Below, piece after piece: positions 16,664-26,303 of a stretch of 64,000 nt of DNA. A program made the translations under genes and the position numbers. The notes below the pieces were generated by a model. That model did not search any database. It worked only from the letters and a program-made list of their open reading frames with translations, and was not told the DNA's origin. The DNA comes from Rummeliibacillus pycnus (GTDB lineage: Bacteria > Bacillota > Bacilli > Bacillales_A > Planococcaceae): contig NZ_KZ614145.1 in the NCBI RefSeq assembly GCF_002884495.1, positions 1,378,423 through 1,442,422 of the forward strand, in the 5' to 3' direction. The stretch's first letter is position 1. Each line of letters begins with the position of its first letter.

Positions 16664-17512
16664 TCACAACAACATCTTCAAATATTTTTCAAAGTTAACG
16701 CCTGCTTCTTTCGGGGTTTCCTCCAAGGACGAATCATTGATGGCCGCATTTAGAAAACTTTCAGCAAGTTGCACCGATTCTCTTAAATCTTCTCCACGCA
16801 TCAAGCCCCCCATAATAACTGATGCAAACAAGTCTCCTGTACCAGAATAACTTTGACCGTTGTAAGGCATCGTACGATAAAATGTAGTTCTGCCATCTAA
16901 ATACATATTCCCAATAAATTGTTGATCAGGATGGGTTGTAGGTGGATTCACTCCCGTGATAATGACTTGTGCATCTGTTTCTTGTTGCAAAATGTTTCCG
17001 GCTTCCTCAATTGCTTGAATAAAGTCTTCTTCTTTTGAATAACGATGTAGCTTATCATAAGATAATCCAGTCAAAAGACAGCATTCCGTAACGTTCGGTG
17101 TAATCACATTGGCACATTTCACAAGTTCCCTCATGCGTACTAGCAATTCATTTGTAAAAAGCTTATAGGCTTGCCCCATATCGCCCATTACCGGATCAAC
17201 CAGTAATCGTGATTCTTTGGTTTGAAAATGATCTAAAAAGTGGAAAATATTATCAATTTGTTCTCGCCCCGTAACGAATCCTGTATATATACCGTCAAAC
17301 GTGACGTCTAACTTGTTCCATTCATCTACAAAACAGTGCATTTTATCGGTAAAATCTTCGCAAAAAAAGCTTGGATAACCAGTTTGTGCAGACAATATTG
17401 CAGTTGGTAGAGGACATGCTTGCACGCCCATGACCGATAGAACTGGAATTGCAGCCGTTAATGAGCATCTCCCAAAAGATGATAAATCCTGTATGACCGC
17501 GACTTTTTTCAT
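16664..17512 (-). CDS. pdxK: Pyridoxal/pyridoxamine kinase (PdxY/PdxK family)
   Basis: 282 residues from the ATG behind GGAGG (TTTTGGAGG, ten bases before). Ribokinase-fold pattern: N-terminal IQDLSSFGRCSLTAAIPVLS, DPVMGDMGQ (substrate/Mg region), TPNVTE, TGV (phosphate anchor) and GQSYSGTGDLFASVIMG with the catalytic Asp of GTGD around residue 220. The SSFGRCSLT opening is typical of the pyridoxamine-kinase subgroup. It phosphorylates pyridoxal, pyridoxine or pyridoxamine with ATP in the B6 salvage route. It is a single-gene unit with its own terminator. A possible B6 transporter subunit lies 1.4 kb away. Confidence 0.9.
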   Translation of the reverse strand: MKKVAVIQDLSSFGRCSLTAAIPVLSVMGVQACPLPTAILSAQTGYPSFFCEDFTDKMHCFVDEWNKLDVTFDGIYTGFVTGREQIDNIFHFLDHFQTKESRLLVDPVMGDMGQAYKLFTNELLVRMRELVKCANVITPNVTECCLLTGLSYDKLHRYSKEEDFIQAIEEAGNILQQETDAQVIITGVNPPTTHPDQQFIGNMYLDGRTTFYRTMPYNGQSYSGTGDLFASVIMGGLMRGEDLRESVQLAESFLNAAINDSSLEETPKEAGVNFEKYLKMLL

Positions 17513-17723
17513 AATACTAGTACCTCCAAAAGGTTTATCGTCTATCCCACATCGTATCACAAAAAAAGAATTGGGAAAATGCTTAATAGTAGATCAATGA
17601 GCGATTTAAAGCGGGGCATATATTGCAACATCATTGAAACTTCTTCTAACGACAGTACTGTTTTGATTAATCGTGACATATATAATGTTGTTTTGTTGAT
17701 TTTCGATAATTCGAATCTATATC

Positions 17724-17849
17724 CTATTCATCTACAATAACTCGCTCTTTAGAATTTCTAAAATAATACTCACTTAGCAAAAGCTTATTTGCTGCATCCA
17801 TTTCCCCAACATCTTGTATAATGTCCCATTTTCCAAATGTTAAAAACAT
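17724..17849 (-). other. 41-codon relic or small protein
   Basis: ATG 17847-17849 opens a minus-strand frame with FLTFGKWDIIQDVGEMDAAN and EYYFRNSKERVIVDE, ending at TAG. The composition is protein-like but no ribosome site precedes it, so it is more likely the end of a decayed gene. Other parts of 17513-18299 (787 bases) show only AT-rich sequence and the leader of the RND pump gene. Confidence 0.25.
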
Positions 17850-18299
17850 TAACAAATACTATTTTATATAAAAATGATGTATTTTTTTACAAATATAGTA
17901 GACAATAGATTCATTTCCATTAGAATTAATATGAATATAAAGAAAGCATGTGACTTTTTCTCCATTGATTATTGATTAGAAAAATTCGTTTATTCCCTAA
18001 TTGAATGGCTCTGTTATATGGATGCTCAGCATTTTTTGAGTGCGTTCTTACGATGTTTTCTCATATTCAAACATTTCTTTCCCTGGAACATCTCAGTCTC
18101 AGGTCTTAGAAAAAATAAGCACTGGGGCTGATATGGATTTTTTACTTATTTCTTACAATTAGAGGGGTAGAAGAAGAAGGGAGGAATTATTTCGAAAGAG
18201 ATCATTAACATTTTTATTTTCAAAAAAGTGTGATATTTCACCATGCATTATTCGTATATTTTATTTCGTGTTAAATTTGTTTTTAGGAGGAGATTTACG

Positions 18300-21200
18300 A
18301 TGTCGAGTATTACAAAATGGGCTTTTGGTAACAAGCCAGCTGTCGCTTTTTTGACCGTTCTCATATTAATCATCGGTGTTGTTAGCTATTATAGACTGCC
18401 CATGGAGTTTTTACCTTCTGCGGATAATCCGCAAGTAACGATCATTTCGATGGGCCAAGGTACGGATTCCAAAACTATGGAATCTGAAGTTACCAATCCC
18501 CTTGAACATGCCGTTAAAGGAATCAATGGAAAAAAATCTGTTTATTCAACGACTGGAGATGGATTTTCCAAAATAGATCTGAATTTCGAATCAGGCTATG
18601 ACATGAAACAAGCTAAACAAGATGTAGAAGAAGCAATTACTAATGTCAATTTACCTACCTATATCTCAAAGCCCATCATTTCACAGCTGAATACTTCAAT
18701 GATTCCAATTGTCAACATTGCCGTTACCTTTAAAGATGGGTTGACGGATCAAAATAAGGAATTTGCACGTGAAGAGCTTCAATCCAGATATCAAGAAATC
18801 AAAGGAGTTTCCAGTGTAGATGTATACGGAATTACAGACTCTATCGTTTCCGTTAACATAGATGATCAAAAACTAGTTAAAAAACAAATTTCACTTCAAT
18901 CAGTAATGAGTATTCTTCAGGGACAAAACACCGCAGTCGCTGTTGGTGAAAAGAACATTGATGGCAAAACAAGTAATATCAAAGTGATCGGTGATGTCAC
19001 AAGTATCAAAAAATTAAAAGACGTAGCCGTAGCACCTGGCGTTAAACTTGGTGACATCGCAACAATTAAAGAAACAACGGATAATAGTTACATCAACCGT
19101 TTTAATGGAAAAGATAGTTTAAACATTAGCATTACAAAGGATAGTCAATCGAATGCGGTGGCGATTAGCAAAGAAGTTGAAAAAGTCACAAAAGAAATCA
19201 ATAAAGAATATGCTCAGCAAGAATCTGTCATTTATGTTTCTTCAGCTGATTTGGTACAAAATTCTGTTCATACGATGATTAAAGAAGTACTCATAGGTGC
19301 TCTTTTTGCAACGATCGTGATTATGCTCTTCTTACGTAATATCCGAACTACTTTGATCACCATTGTGTCGATTCCTTTATCACTTTGTTTCACTCTGTTC
19401 CTTCTATCAAGGTCAGGTGTAACATTGAACATTCTTACGCTCGGTGGTGTCGCTGTTGCTGTTGGACGTCTAGTGGATGATAGTATTGTCGTGATTGAAA
19501 ATATTTTCCGTAAAATGCAAACAGAGAAATTCTCTGTCCGTATGGTCATCGATGCCACAAAGCAAGTAGGCGTTGCAATTACTGCTTCAACCTTAACAAC
19601 TGTGGCTGTATTCCTACCAATGAGTCTATTAAGTGGAGGCCTACAGGCGTTCCTTTTGCCATTCGCCTTAACAGTTACCTATTCCCTACTTGCTTCATTG
19701 CTCGTTGCATTAACTGTAGTACCGTTAATGAGTGCTGGGTTATTAAAAAATACGAAGCTTTCGGAACATAAACCAGCTGTTCGTTTCCCTAAAGCCGTGA
19801 CTTGGTCCTTAAACCATAAATGGGTTATCTTCTCGATTTCCTTGTTCTGTTTTATCGGATCTATTGGTGCTTACTTTATGATTCCAAAAGGTGCAGTTGA
19901 CAACTCTTCTGCAGATTATGTTACGGCAAAGCTCACTTACCCGAATGATACACCTTTTGAAACAGTAAAGGAAAAGTCTTTTGAACTTGAATCATCTATT
20001 CGAAAAGCAAAGAACGTTAAACAAGTGTTTACACAGATTGGTTTTTCTGCCGAAAATGCACAATACGGCGTGGTCGGCTCTTCAACAGAAGCATCCTACA
20101 GTATTCTGCTTGACGATAAAAAGGATACAGACCAGGTAGTTAAAGAGCTAGAAAAGGAAAAAGACCAATATCCAGATGCCACTTTAGAAGTAAATGCAGC
20201 CTCCTTTATGATGGGCGGAGGAAGTACAAATATTACCATCGATGTCGTTGGAGATAATGTAAATGAACTTGAACAAGTAGCAACCAATGTTAAAGAAAAA
20301 GTACAACATATCAAAGGTGTCGAAAAAGTCTCGACCAATCAAGAAGAAAAGAAAACTGTCTACTCCTTTACGGTTAATCCTTCAAAAGGAAACACGGCAC
20401 AAGTTGCACAGCAGTTAGGCGTTATGTTAAATAAAACACCAATTGGCTCGATTAATCTAAACGACAAACAAAAAACAGTTTTCCTAGAACCTCTCATAGA
20501 CACAAAAACACCTAAAGATTTAAAAAATATCAAAGTGCAAACTAATTCAGGTCTTGTACCAGTATCATCCATTGCAACATTACAACGCGAAGAACGATCA
20601 ACAAGCCAATTCCATAAAGACGGAAAAACATACCTTCGCGTTACAGCAACTGTTGATCCTGCAAAACTATCTGATATCTCAAGTGATGTTAATACAGTGA
20701 TTTTCGGTGATAAAAAAGATAAAAAGGGAATTAGTATACCAGAGAATGTCAAAGTACTAATCGGTGGAGCAAGTAGCGATCAGGCAAATGATTTTGCTGA
20801 TTTATTCCTAATTATGCTAGCATCTATTGGCATTGTCTTCTTGATTATGGTCATTACATTCAAGTCGATTAAAACACCAATCGCTATTCTGTGCTCTCTC
20901 CCACTAGCTGCGATCGGGGCTATTTTAGGGATTCTCATCAGTCGCATTTCAGTCGATATTACGGCCCTTTTAGGTGCATTAATGCTAATTGGTATCGTAG
21001 TCACCAATGCGATTGTACTATTAGATCGTGTCAAACAAAACGAACGCACAATGATCATTCGCGATGCACTTATCGAAGCAACAGCTTCAAGAATGCGACC
21101 AATCTTTATGACCGCAGTAGCAACGATTTGTGCAATGCTTCCATTATTATTAAAGAAATCTGAAGCAGGAAGTTTAGTTTCACAGAGTCTGGCAATTGTC

Positions 21201-21353
21201 GTAATCGGTGGATTAGCAATGGCTACACTACTAACGCTGATTGTCATTCCTTGTGTATATGAACTGCTTTACTTTAGAAAATCGAAAAAACAACGAATGA
21301 AGAAAGTAACGATAGAAGATAGTTCAAACGAATCAGAGTCAACGATTGCTTAA
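18300..21353 (+). CDS. swrC: RND efflux transporter, SwrC-like
   Basis: 1017 residues from ATG 18300, seven bases after AGGAGG; a further-upstream ATG has no ribosome site. Full RND plan: TM1 at the N-terminus, then two large extracellular loops (about 40-335 and 550-840). The helix block TLGGVAVAVGRLVDDSIVVIENI (motif with paired Asp needed for proton relay) is near residue 400. Its C-half counterpart is LMLIGIVVTNAIVLLDRV near 910. The opening ITKWAFGNKPAVAF and overall wording match Bacillus SwrC (YerP), which gives self-resistance to surfactin and exports lipids or drugs. No membrane-fusion or outer-membrane gene is present, as expected for a Gram-positive. A strong terminator follows. 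Confidence 0.93.
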   Translation: MSSITKWAFGNKPAVAFLTVLILIIGVVSYYRLPMEFLPSADNPQVTIISMGQGTDSKTMESEVTNPLEHAVKGINGKKSVYSTTGDGFSKIDLNFESGYDMKQAKQDVEEAITNVNLPTYISKPIISQLNTSMIPIVNIAVTFKDGLTDQNKEFAREELQSRYQEIKGVSSVDVYGITDSIVSVNIDDQKLVKKQISLQSVMSILQGQNTAVAVGEKNIDGKTSNIKVIGDVTSIKKLKDVAVAPGVKLGDIATIKETTDNSYINRFNGKDSLNISITKDSQSNAVAISKEVEKVTKEINKEYAQQESVIYVSSADLVQNSVHTMIKEVLIGALFATIVIMLFLRNIRTTLITIVSIPLSLCFTLFLLSRSGVTLNILTLGGVAVAVGRLVDDSIVVIENIFRKMQTEKFSVRMVIDATKQVGVAITASTLTTVAVFLPMSLLSGGLQAFLLPFALTVTYSLLASLLVALTVVPLMSAGLLKNTKLSEHKPAVRFPKAVTWSLNHKWVIFSISLFCFIGSIGAYFMIPKGAVDNSSADYVTAKLTYPNDTPFETVKEKSFELESSIRKAKNVKQVFTQIGFSAENAQYGVVGSSTEASYSILLDDKKDTDQVVKELEKEKDQYPDATLEVNAASFMMGGGSTNITIDVVGDNVNELEQVATNVKEKVQHIKGVEKVSTNQEEKKTVYSFTVNPSKGNTAQVAQQLGVMLNKTPIGSINLNDKQKTVFLEPLIDTKTPKDLKNIKVQTNSGLVPVSSIATLQREERSTSQFHKDGKTYLRVTATVDPAKLSDISSDVNTVIFGDKKDKKGISIPENVKVLIGGASSDQANDFADLFLIMLASIGIVFLIMVITFKSIKTPIAILCSLPLAAIGAILGILISRISVDITALLGALMLIGIVVTNAIVLLDRVKQNERTMIIRDALIEATASRMRPIFMTAVATICAMLPLLLKKSEAGSLVSQSLAIVVIGGLAMATLLTLIVIPCVYELLYFRKSKKQRMKKVTIEDSSNESESTIA

Positions 21354-21374
21354 TCGCGTTAATATGAAGACAAG

Positions 21375-21412
21375 AAAACCAGACTTTAGCTTGATGGCTA
21401 GAGTCTGGTTTT
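21375..21412 (+). terminator. Terminator after swrC
   Basis: AAAACCAGACT...AGTCTGGTTTT with an inner TAGC/GCTA pairing; a long stem with T-run in both directions. Confidence 0.9.
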
Positions 21413-21554
21413 ACTTCCTTCTCTCAAAAATTTAACTGACGATGATAAACTGTCAGTTAAATTCATATTCATGTCTCAAAACCATTATCTGCGGACGAGT
21501 TCAAGAGAAAATACTTAGATGAACGCCGCGAACAAAGATATAAATTGTAAAGAA

Positions 21555-21655
21555 CGCGGATATAATTCAAAAAATCGCGGATAAGAGAGTGGAATCCGTG
21601 GAAACAAACCTAAAAACCGCGGATATAACTCAGAGAATCGCGGATATCCCCAATC
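21555..21655. repeat. Tandem 21-bp repeat, five degenerate copies
   Basis: CGCGGATA-type units begin at 21555, 21576, 21597, 21618 and 21639, exactly 21 bases apart. The rough consensus is CGCGGATATAACTCAAAGAAT. The third copy is the most diverged (CGTGGAAAC). A partial sixth (CGCG at 21527) is out of step. The array fills the gap between swrC and selO terminators and has no reading frame. Two helical turns per unit would put all CGCGGATA faces on one side of the helix. Confidence 0.75.
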
Positions 21656-21671
21656 CCTGCTACCTTCGATT

Positions 21672-23099
21672 TTATGTTCCACAATACGTAATAAATGGTC
21701 CGTCTTCTTTTGGTGGTGTTTGGAAATGCTGATGTTCTTTCTTTACTGTAAATGGTGATCGCAATGCATCTACGAATGTTTCAACATACGATAGATCACC
21801 TTGCTCCGCAAATCTCAGTGCTTCTTCTACATAATAATTTCGTGCGATGATCGCTGGGTTGACCTTTTGCATAGATGCCTTTGCCGCTTCTAAGGTTGTA
21901 TTTTCTTTTTGTAGTCGGCTATGCCAATTCTGTTGCCACGCTTTAAAATCCTTTGTCTCAAAAATTTCTAGCTCCTGTTCTGTACTTAGCCCTCGGAATG
22001 TATTCGTATAATCTGCCTGTTGTTGATACATCATCGTTAATAGTTGATCGATTAATGACGCATCTTCTTCCATAGCTACTTGTAGTCCTAACTTTTTACG
22101 CATACCATCTAACCAATATTGCTGAAATGCTGTTGGATACTCATCAAGTTTTGCCTGCATAATTTCTAAAGCTTGATCCTCATCTTCATGAACAAGTGGT
22201 AATAACGTTTCTGCTAGTCGTGCTAAATTCCAACCACCAATTTTCGGTTGATTTTCATATGCATAGCGACCAACTGTGTCAATCGAGCTAAAAACGGTCG
22301 CTGGGTTAAATGTATCCATAAATGCACACGGTCCAAAATCAATTGCTTCACCACTAATGGTCATATTATCGGTATTCATGACACCATGAATAAAACCAAT
22401 TTGCTGCCAACTTGCAATCAACTTCGCTTGACGATCGACTACATGACTAAAAAACGCTGCATATCGATTAGCCTGATTTGCTAGTGTTGGATCATGACGA
22501 TTAATAGTATAATCAGCAAGAGCTTTTAAATCCTCTTCATCACAAAAATGTCGTGCAAACTGGAAAGTACCTACACGTAAATGACTAGATGCGACTCTGG
22601 TTAAAATCGCTCCATCTAATACACGCTCGCGATAAACAGGCTCTCCTGTTTTAACGACAGCTAAACTTCTCGTAGTCGGAATATGAAGAGCATGTAAAGC
22701 TTCACTAATCATGTATTCTCTTAGCATTGGGCCGACTGCTGCACGTCCATCTCCCCCTCGAGAATATGGCGTTCTTCCAGATCCCTTTAATTGAAAATCT
22801 TTTAGTCCTTTTTTCGTCTCTTGCTCACCAATTAAAAGTGCACGTCCATCTCCTAGCATTGTAAACTGTCCAAACTGATGTCCTGCATAGCTTTGTGCAA
22901 TTTGAGCTGCTGATTCAGGCATCTCATTCCCCGCAAAAATCTGCAGCGCTCGTTCAGTCTTTAATTTATCTGGATCAATTCCAAGTTCTTCAGCTAATTG
23001 GTCATTGACAACTAAAAATGACGGATGCTTCACTGGATTTAATGGTACTACTTTATAAAAAGAAGATGGAAGTGTCAGGTAGCTTTGATTTTCTTGCAT
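21672..23099 (-). CDS. selO: SelO-type protein adenylyltransferase (YdiU family), Cys form
   Basis: 475 residues, standard length; ATG after GAGGAG. Pseudokinase-like AMPylase motifs: LGDGRALLIGE, FQLKGSGRTPYSRGGDGRAA (inverted nucleotide pocket), TRSLAVVKTGE, GFIHGVMNTDNM (catalytic-loop equivalent) and IDFGPCAFMD (metal Asp). It transfers AMP from ATP to Ser/Thr/Tyr of target proteins and is linked to redox stress. It ends in TYCGT, so the place used for selenocysteine in some homologues is Cys here. Single-gene unit on the minus strand, facing away from the biotin genes. Confidence 0.95.
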   Translation of the reverse strand: MQENQSYLTLPSSFYKVVPLNPVKHPSFLVVNDQLAEELGIDPDKLKTERALQIFAGNEMPESAAQIAQSYAGHQFGQFTMLGDGRALLIGEQETKKGLKDFQLKGSGRTPYSRGGDGRAAVGPMLREYMISEALHALHIPTTRSLAVVKTGEPVYRERVLDGAILTRVASSHLRVGTFQFARHFCDEEDLKALADYTINRHDPTLANQANRYAAFFSHVVDRQAKLIASWQQIGFIHGVMNTDNMTISGEAIDFGPCAFMDTFNPATVFSSIDTVGRYAYENQPKIGGWNLARLAETLLPLVHEDEDQALEIMQAKLDEYPTAFQQYWLDGMRKKLGLQVAMEEDASLIDQLLTMMYQQQADYTNTFRGLSTEQELEIFETKDFKAWQQNWHSRLQKENTTLEAAKASMQKVNPAIIARNYYVEEALRFAEQGDLSYVETFVDALRSPFTVKKEHQHFQTPPKEDGPFITYCGT

Positions 23100-23203
23100 A
23101 GTTTCTCCTCACTTTTTTACATTCTTATTTACAGTATAGAGGAAAAAACCTACATCCCAAACTTTCAAGATTCAAAAGATTATTTACATTTATTACATAA
23201 TAT

Positions 23204-23233
23204 AAAAAAGCACCCTAATATGGATGCTTTTTT
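23204..23233. terminator. Bidirectional hairpin
   Basis: AAAAAAGCA-CC...GG-TGCTTTTTT is near-perfect with T-runs both ways. It lies upstream of selO; the unit it serves is unclear. The stretch 23234-23443 holds nothing recognisable. Confidence 0.5.
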
Positions 23234-23443
23234 ACCTACAACAAAATGCTTTAAATCATTAAATTAGTGCTAATTCGTAAGCTTGTACGACTTAGCATTA
23301 CATTGCTGTTAATCCACATCGACGATAAATTTAGAACTAGTTGAGTAGCTAGATTCATCATGCATACTTAGTAGATTGAGTGAACTATTTCATGGTAATT
23401 TGCTAGAGCCACCAAGTCATTCAAATAATTAACAATAAAAAAA

Positions 23444-23475
23444 ATAAAAAAGAGAGAATTTTCGCCCTCTTTTTC
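23444..23475 (-). terminator. Terminator of the biotin operon
   Basis: On the minus strand GAAAAAGAG-N10-CTCTCTTTTTT directly follows the bioF-like stop codon. Confidence 0.7.
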
Positions 23476-23483
23476 ATCAGAAA

Positions 23484-24674
23484 TTAGTAAACTAAGTTAT
23501 TTGCAGAAAGAAGATTCATCTCCTTACCAATTTTCAAAAAGGTTTGTAAAGCATATTCCAATTGTCCTCTCCGGTGAGTGGCCATGACAGTTAGTCGGAT
23601 TCTGCTCATACCTTCAGGGACTGTAGGCGGGCGAATCGCTGGGGCGAATATCCCCTCTTCTTCTAACCTTTTGGAAAAACGTACGGCATCTTGTGCGGAA
23701 CCAATTAAAACTGCGAGAATTGGAGTAGTTCCATCTACAAGTGAAAAACCTGCCTTTTTCAATCCTGTTCGCAAAAATTCTGCATTTTCTAGAAGCTGTA
23801 TCCTTCTCTCTCTCTCTTCATGAATAATTCGAATTCCTTCTATACTAGCAGCAATGACACCAGGAGACAAAGATGTTTGGAAAATAAACGTACGAGCTTT
23901 ATTGCGTAAATAGTGAATCATCGATCGAGATGCAGCAACATACCCACCTTCAGATCCAACTGATTTACTAAGTGTACCCATCAAGAGTTCGATTTGATTG
24001 GTTAATCCAAAATATTCCGCAGTACCGGCACCTGTTTTACCTAGAACGCCTGTAGCGTGTGCATCATCGACCATTACCATCGCTCCGTATTTTTGGGCAA
24101 GTTGGACGATCGCAGGAAGAGGTGCAATATTCCCATCCATACTAAATACACCATCTGTGACAATAAGTTTTCGTCGATAAGAACTTGTACGTTGCAACTT
24201 TTTCTCTAAATCATTCATATCAACATGATGGTAAATAAGTGTATCTGCATTACTTAAGCGGCAGCCATCAATAATACTTGCATGATTGAGGGCATCGCTT
24301 AAAATAACATCTCCACTTTCCATTAATGAAGAAATTATGCCGACATTTGCTAGAAATCCACTGCCGAAAATAAGGCTAGCTTCTTTCCCTTTAAAAGCAG
24401 CAATGTCCTGTTCTAGCTGTTCATGCAAACAAAAATTTCCTGTTGTTAAACGCGATCCTCCGCTTCCTATACCAAATTGTTGAATGGCCTCAATGGCTTT
24501 TTCTTTCAAACGCGGATCATTTGCCAAACCTAAATAATTATTAGATGAAAATAATAGTATTTTTTTTCCTTCTAGAATTGTTTCTGGATCACTTGCTGCA
24601 TTCATTGTTCGAAGTGTACGAAATAAACCTTTTTCTTGGATTTGTTGTAATTCTTGATTAATATCAACTTTCAT
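23484..24674 (-). CDS. bioF: 8-amino-7-oxononanoate synthase (BioF-like alpha-oxoamine synthase)
   Basis: 396 residues of the fold-type I PLP alpha-oxoamine synthase family. SSNNYLGL (44-51) and GSGGSRLTTG (70-79) come first, His131 stacks on PLP, and VDDAHATGV holds the PLP Asp. The Schiff-base Lys237 sits in GTLSKSVG. The family also includes glycine C-acetyltransferase, and sequence alone does not separate the two well. Lying four bases behind bioW, in a BirA-controlled unit, it most likely condenses pimeloyl-CoA with L-alanine in biotin synthesis. bioA, bioD and bioB are not in this window. Confidence 0.88.
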   Translation of the reverse strand: MKVDINQELQQIQEKGLFRTLRTMNAASDPETILEGKKILLFSSNNYLGLANDPRLKEKAIEAIQQFGIGSGGSRLTTGNFCLHEQLEQDIAAFKGKEASLIFGSGFLANVGIISSLMESGDVILSDALNHASIIDGCRLSNADTLIYHHVDMNDLEKKLQRTSSYRRKLIVTDGVFSMDGNIAPLPAIVQLAQKYGAMVMVDDAHATGVLGKTGAGTAEYFGLTNQIELLMGTLSKSVGSEGGYVAASRSMIHYLRNKARTFIFQTSLSPGVIAASIEGIRIIHEERERRIQLLENAEFLRTGLKKAGFSLVDGTTPILAVLIGSAQDAVRFSKRLEEEGIFAPAIRPPTVPEGMSRIRLTVMATHRRGQLEYALQTFLKIGKEMNLLSANNLVY

Positions 24675-24678
24675 ACGT

Positions 24679-25464
24679 TTATAGTCCTTTCATATCTGCT
24701 TCATCTTCATATGAAATACAAACAGGGGTTGTTTCCATATATGTAATGTAATCATCTAATGAAATATTGTGTTTAATAAAAAAGATACGCCCACCACAAT
24801 CTTCTCCATTATTCTTCAAATGGGGAATTCGTATATATCCCTTACTAGAACTTGCTACGTAACCAGTTGTATACTCTAGATCATCTGACCAGCATAATTC
24901 AGCTACTGTATAAGGCGAAGCTGTAACTTTTGATGCCAGTGCAATTGCTTCTCTAATACGAGGTGAAATCAATGGTGCATGAGATTTAGACCACTTCTCC
25001 CAACTTTCTTTACTCCAATCCATGCGAGAAGCACGTACACCCTTTAGTCCACGGTTATCTAGTCGTTGCCCAGTTTGACTATCGACAATAATAGCTCCTC
25101 TTTGGTGTGTGGATTGCTTCAAGAATTCAATTCCATTTTTAATCGCTTCATCTGAAATGCCTAGCGATGCTAGTAATGACATGGCTATTTTTCTTCCTTC
25201 TTTAACATTTTGTGCTTGTTCGCTAGAAATAGGAAGAGGGCTAATTCTTTGAATCTCATCATCCATAAGCTTTTCAATAACAATCTGAATGAAGTCACAA
25301 TCACCACGTGAATGATGAAGTGATTTATCGAGTAACTCTTTTGCTAATTCCTGCAGTTCTTCTTTTTGTCCGAGACGCTCTCCACCAGATATATGTCGTC
25401 CACCATGTTCATGAGGACCGCCTTCAGCGCCTCTCATTCTGATGCTATAGAGATTGTTTAACAT
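24679..25464 (-). CDS. bioW: 6-carboxyhexanoate-CoA ligase (pimeloyl-CoA synthetase)
   Basis: 261 residues, the usual BioW length. The start chosen is the second of two close ATGs (25462-25464), because AAAGGAG then sits eight bases away. BioW hallmarks are YSIRMR at the N-terminus, GGRHISGGERL (nucleotide-binding turn), LHHSRG, RGAIIVDSQTGQRLD, GVRASRMDW and AELCWSDDLEYTTGYV. It makes pimeloyl-CoA from free pimelate, CoA and ATP, the first committed step of the BioW-type biotin route, and so depends on pimelate supplied from outside or from BioI. It overlaps the upstream membrane-protein gene by 20 bases. Confidence 0.95.
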   Translation of the reverse strand: MLNNLYSIRMRGAEGGPHEHGGRHISGGERLGQKEELQELAKELLDKSLHHSRGDCDFIQIVIEKLMDDEIQRISPLPISSEQAQNVKEGRKIAMSLLASLGISDEAIKNGIEFLKQSTHQRGAIIVDSQTGQRLDNRGLKGVRASRMDWSKESWEKWSKSHAPLISPRIREAIALASKVTASPYTVAELCWSDDLEYTTGYVASSSKGYIRIPHLKNNGEDCGGRIFFIKHNISLDDYITYMETTPVCISYEDEADMKGL

Positions 25465-25945
25465 AATCATGGCTCCTTTGTTTTTCACTAATTATTCTGA
25501 ATACTCCTTTTAATGGCAAAACAGTTGCAGCAGTAAAAATCATTCCTGGAATAGCAGTTAAAAGCAACGGGCCAGAAGGAATGTCAAGTGTGAATGCTAG
25601 TACCATACGCGCAGCAGCCGTTCCAATCGGTCCAGCTAACATTAATACAGGAAAAGAAGTTCCGAATAGAGCAACTAATCCACCAGCCACTATTCGAAAA
25701 GTCATCGCAATTTCAACGTTAAATAGATTATGTATTCCAAGTAAAAATAAAATCAGACTGGCAAGAATACCTGCAAGTATGTAGCGTTTAAATCCAAACA
25801 CAGCAACAATTGCTACTGCAATAGGAGCAGAAAGCTGAAATTCAGATCCAGGAATACCTATAGGAATCTTAATTGATCCCGAAATCGCTATGAAACTAGC
25901 AAGTAAAGCAATCTGTGCAAGATCATAAGTTGTCCATTTTTTCAT
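25445..25945 (-). CDS. S-component-like membrane protein of the biotin operon
   Basis: 166 residues, five or six membrane helices, with a good ribosome site (GAAGGGGGAG). Features such as IALLASFIAISGSIKIP near the start, GSEFQLSAPIAVAIVAVFG and RMVLAF look like the substrate-binding subunit of ECF vitamin transporters. It is not obviously BioY. As first gene of a BirA-regulated unit with bioW and bioF, it may import biotin, pimelate or another precursor. Pimelate would explain the tight coupling to BioW, which needs free pimelate. This is an inference from position. Confidence 0.6.
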   Translation of the reverse strand: MKKWTTYDLAQIALLASFIAISGSIKIPIGIPGSEFQLSAPIAVAIVAVFGFKRYILAGILASLILFLLGIHNLFNVEIAMTFRIVAGGLVALFGTSFPVLMLAGPIGTAAARMVLAFTLDIPSGPLLLTAIPGMIFTAATVLPLKGVFRIISEKQRSHDYVKQSL

Positions 25946-25965
25946 AAAACTCCCCCTTCAAATAG

Positions 25966-25992
25966 GTTAACCTATTTTAAAATTAAGTTAAC
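25966..25992. promoter_or_regulatory. BirA (biotin repressor) operator
   Basis: Two GTTAAC half-sites (25966-25971 and 25987-25992) are separated by exactly 15 bases, with flanking A/T, 21-47 bases before the first gene of the biotin operon. This matches the GTTAAC-N14/15-GTTAAC form of bifunctional BirA binding sites, so biotin should repress the unit. Confidence 0.85.
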
Positions 25993-26303
25993 ACATTTAT
26001 GCGTATTAAAACATACTAGAACGACATCGTCAATATAGAAAATAGAATTGAGTGAATTGATTCTATGTGATACTAATACTATCAAATCAATTTTGATTTA
26101 ACTTAAATGATTCCAGCAACTAACAATGTCATTTTCCTATTAACATTTGTATAAAATTTATAAATTGAATAAGCGATAAAACAACCATGATTAGATTGTA
26201 TGAAATATTAAAAATTCCCATTTTTATATAAATAAATAAATTTCATAATTCAAAATTAATATTAAAATTCCGAACATTTAATGTTTATACTTTTGTTCAA
26301 TAT

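Noticed and set aside
20780-21247. Long minus-strand open frame inside swrC
   Set aside because: It mirrors the RND pump coding frame, has no ribosome site and a composition expected from antisense of hydrophobic codons.
21555-21655. CRISPR array
   Set aside because: The units are contiguous 21-bp tandem copies without spacers, and no cas genes are in the window.
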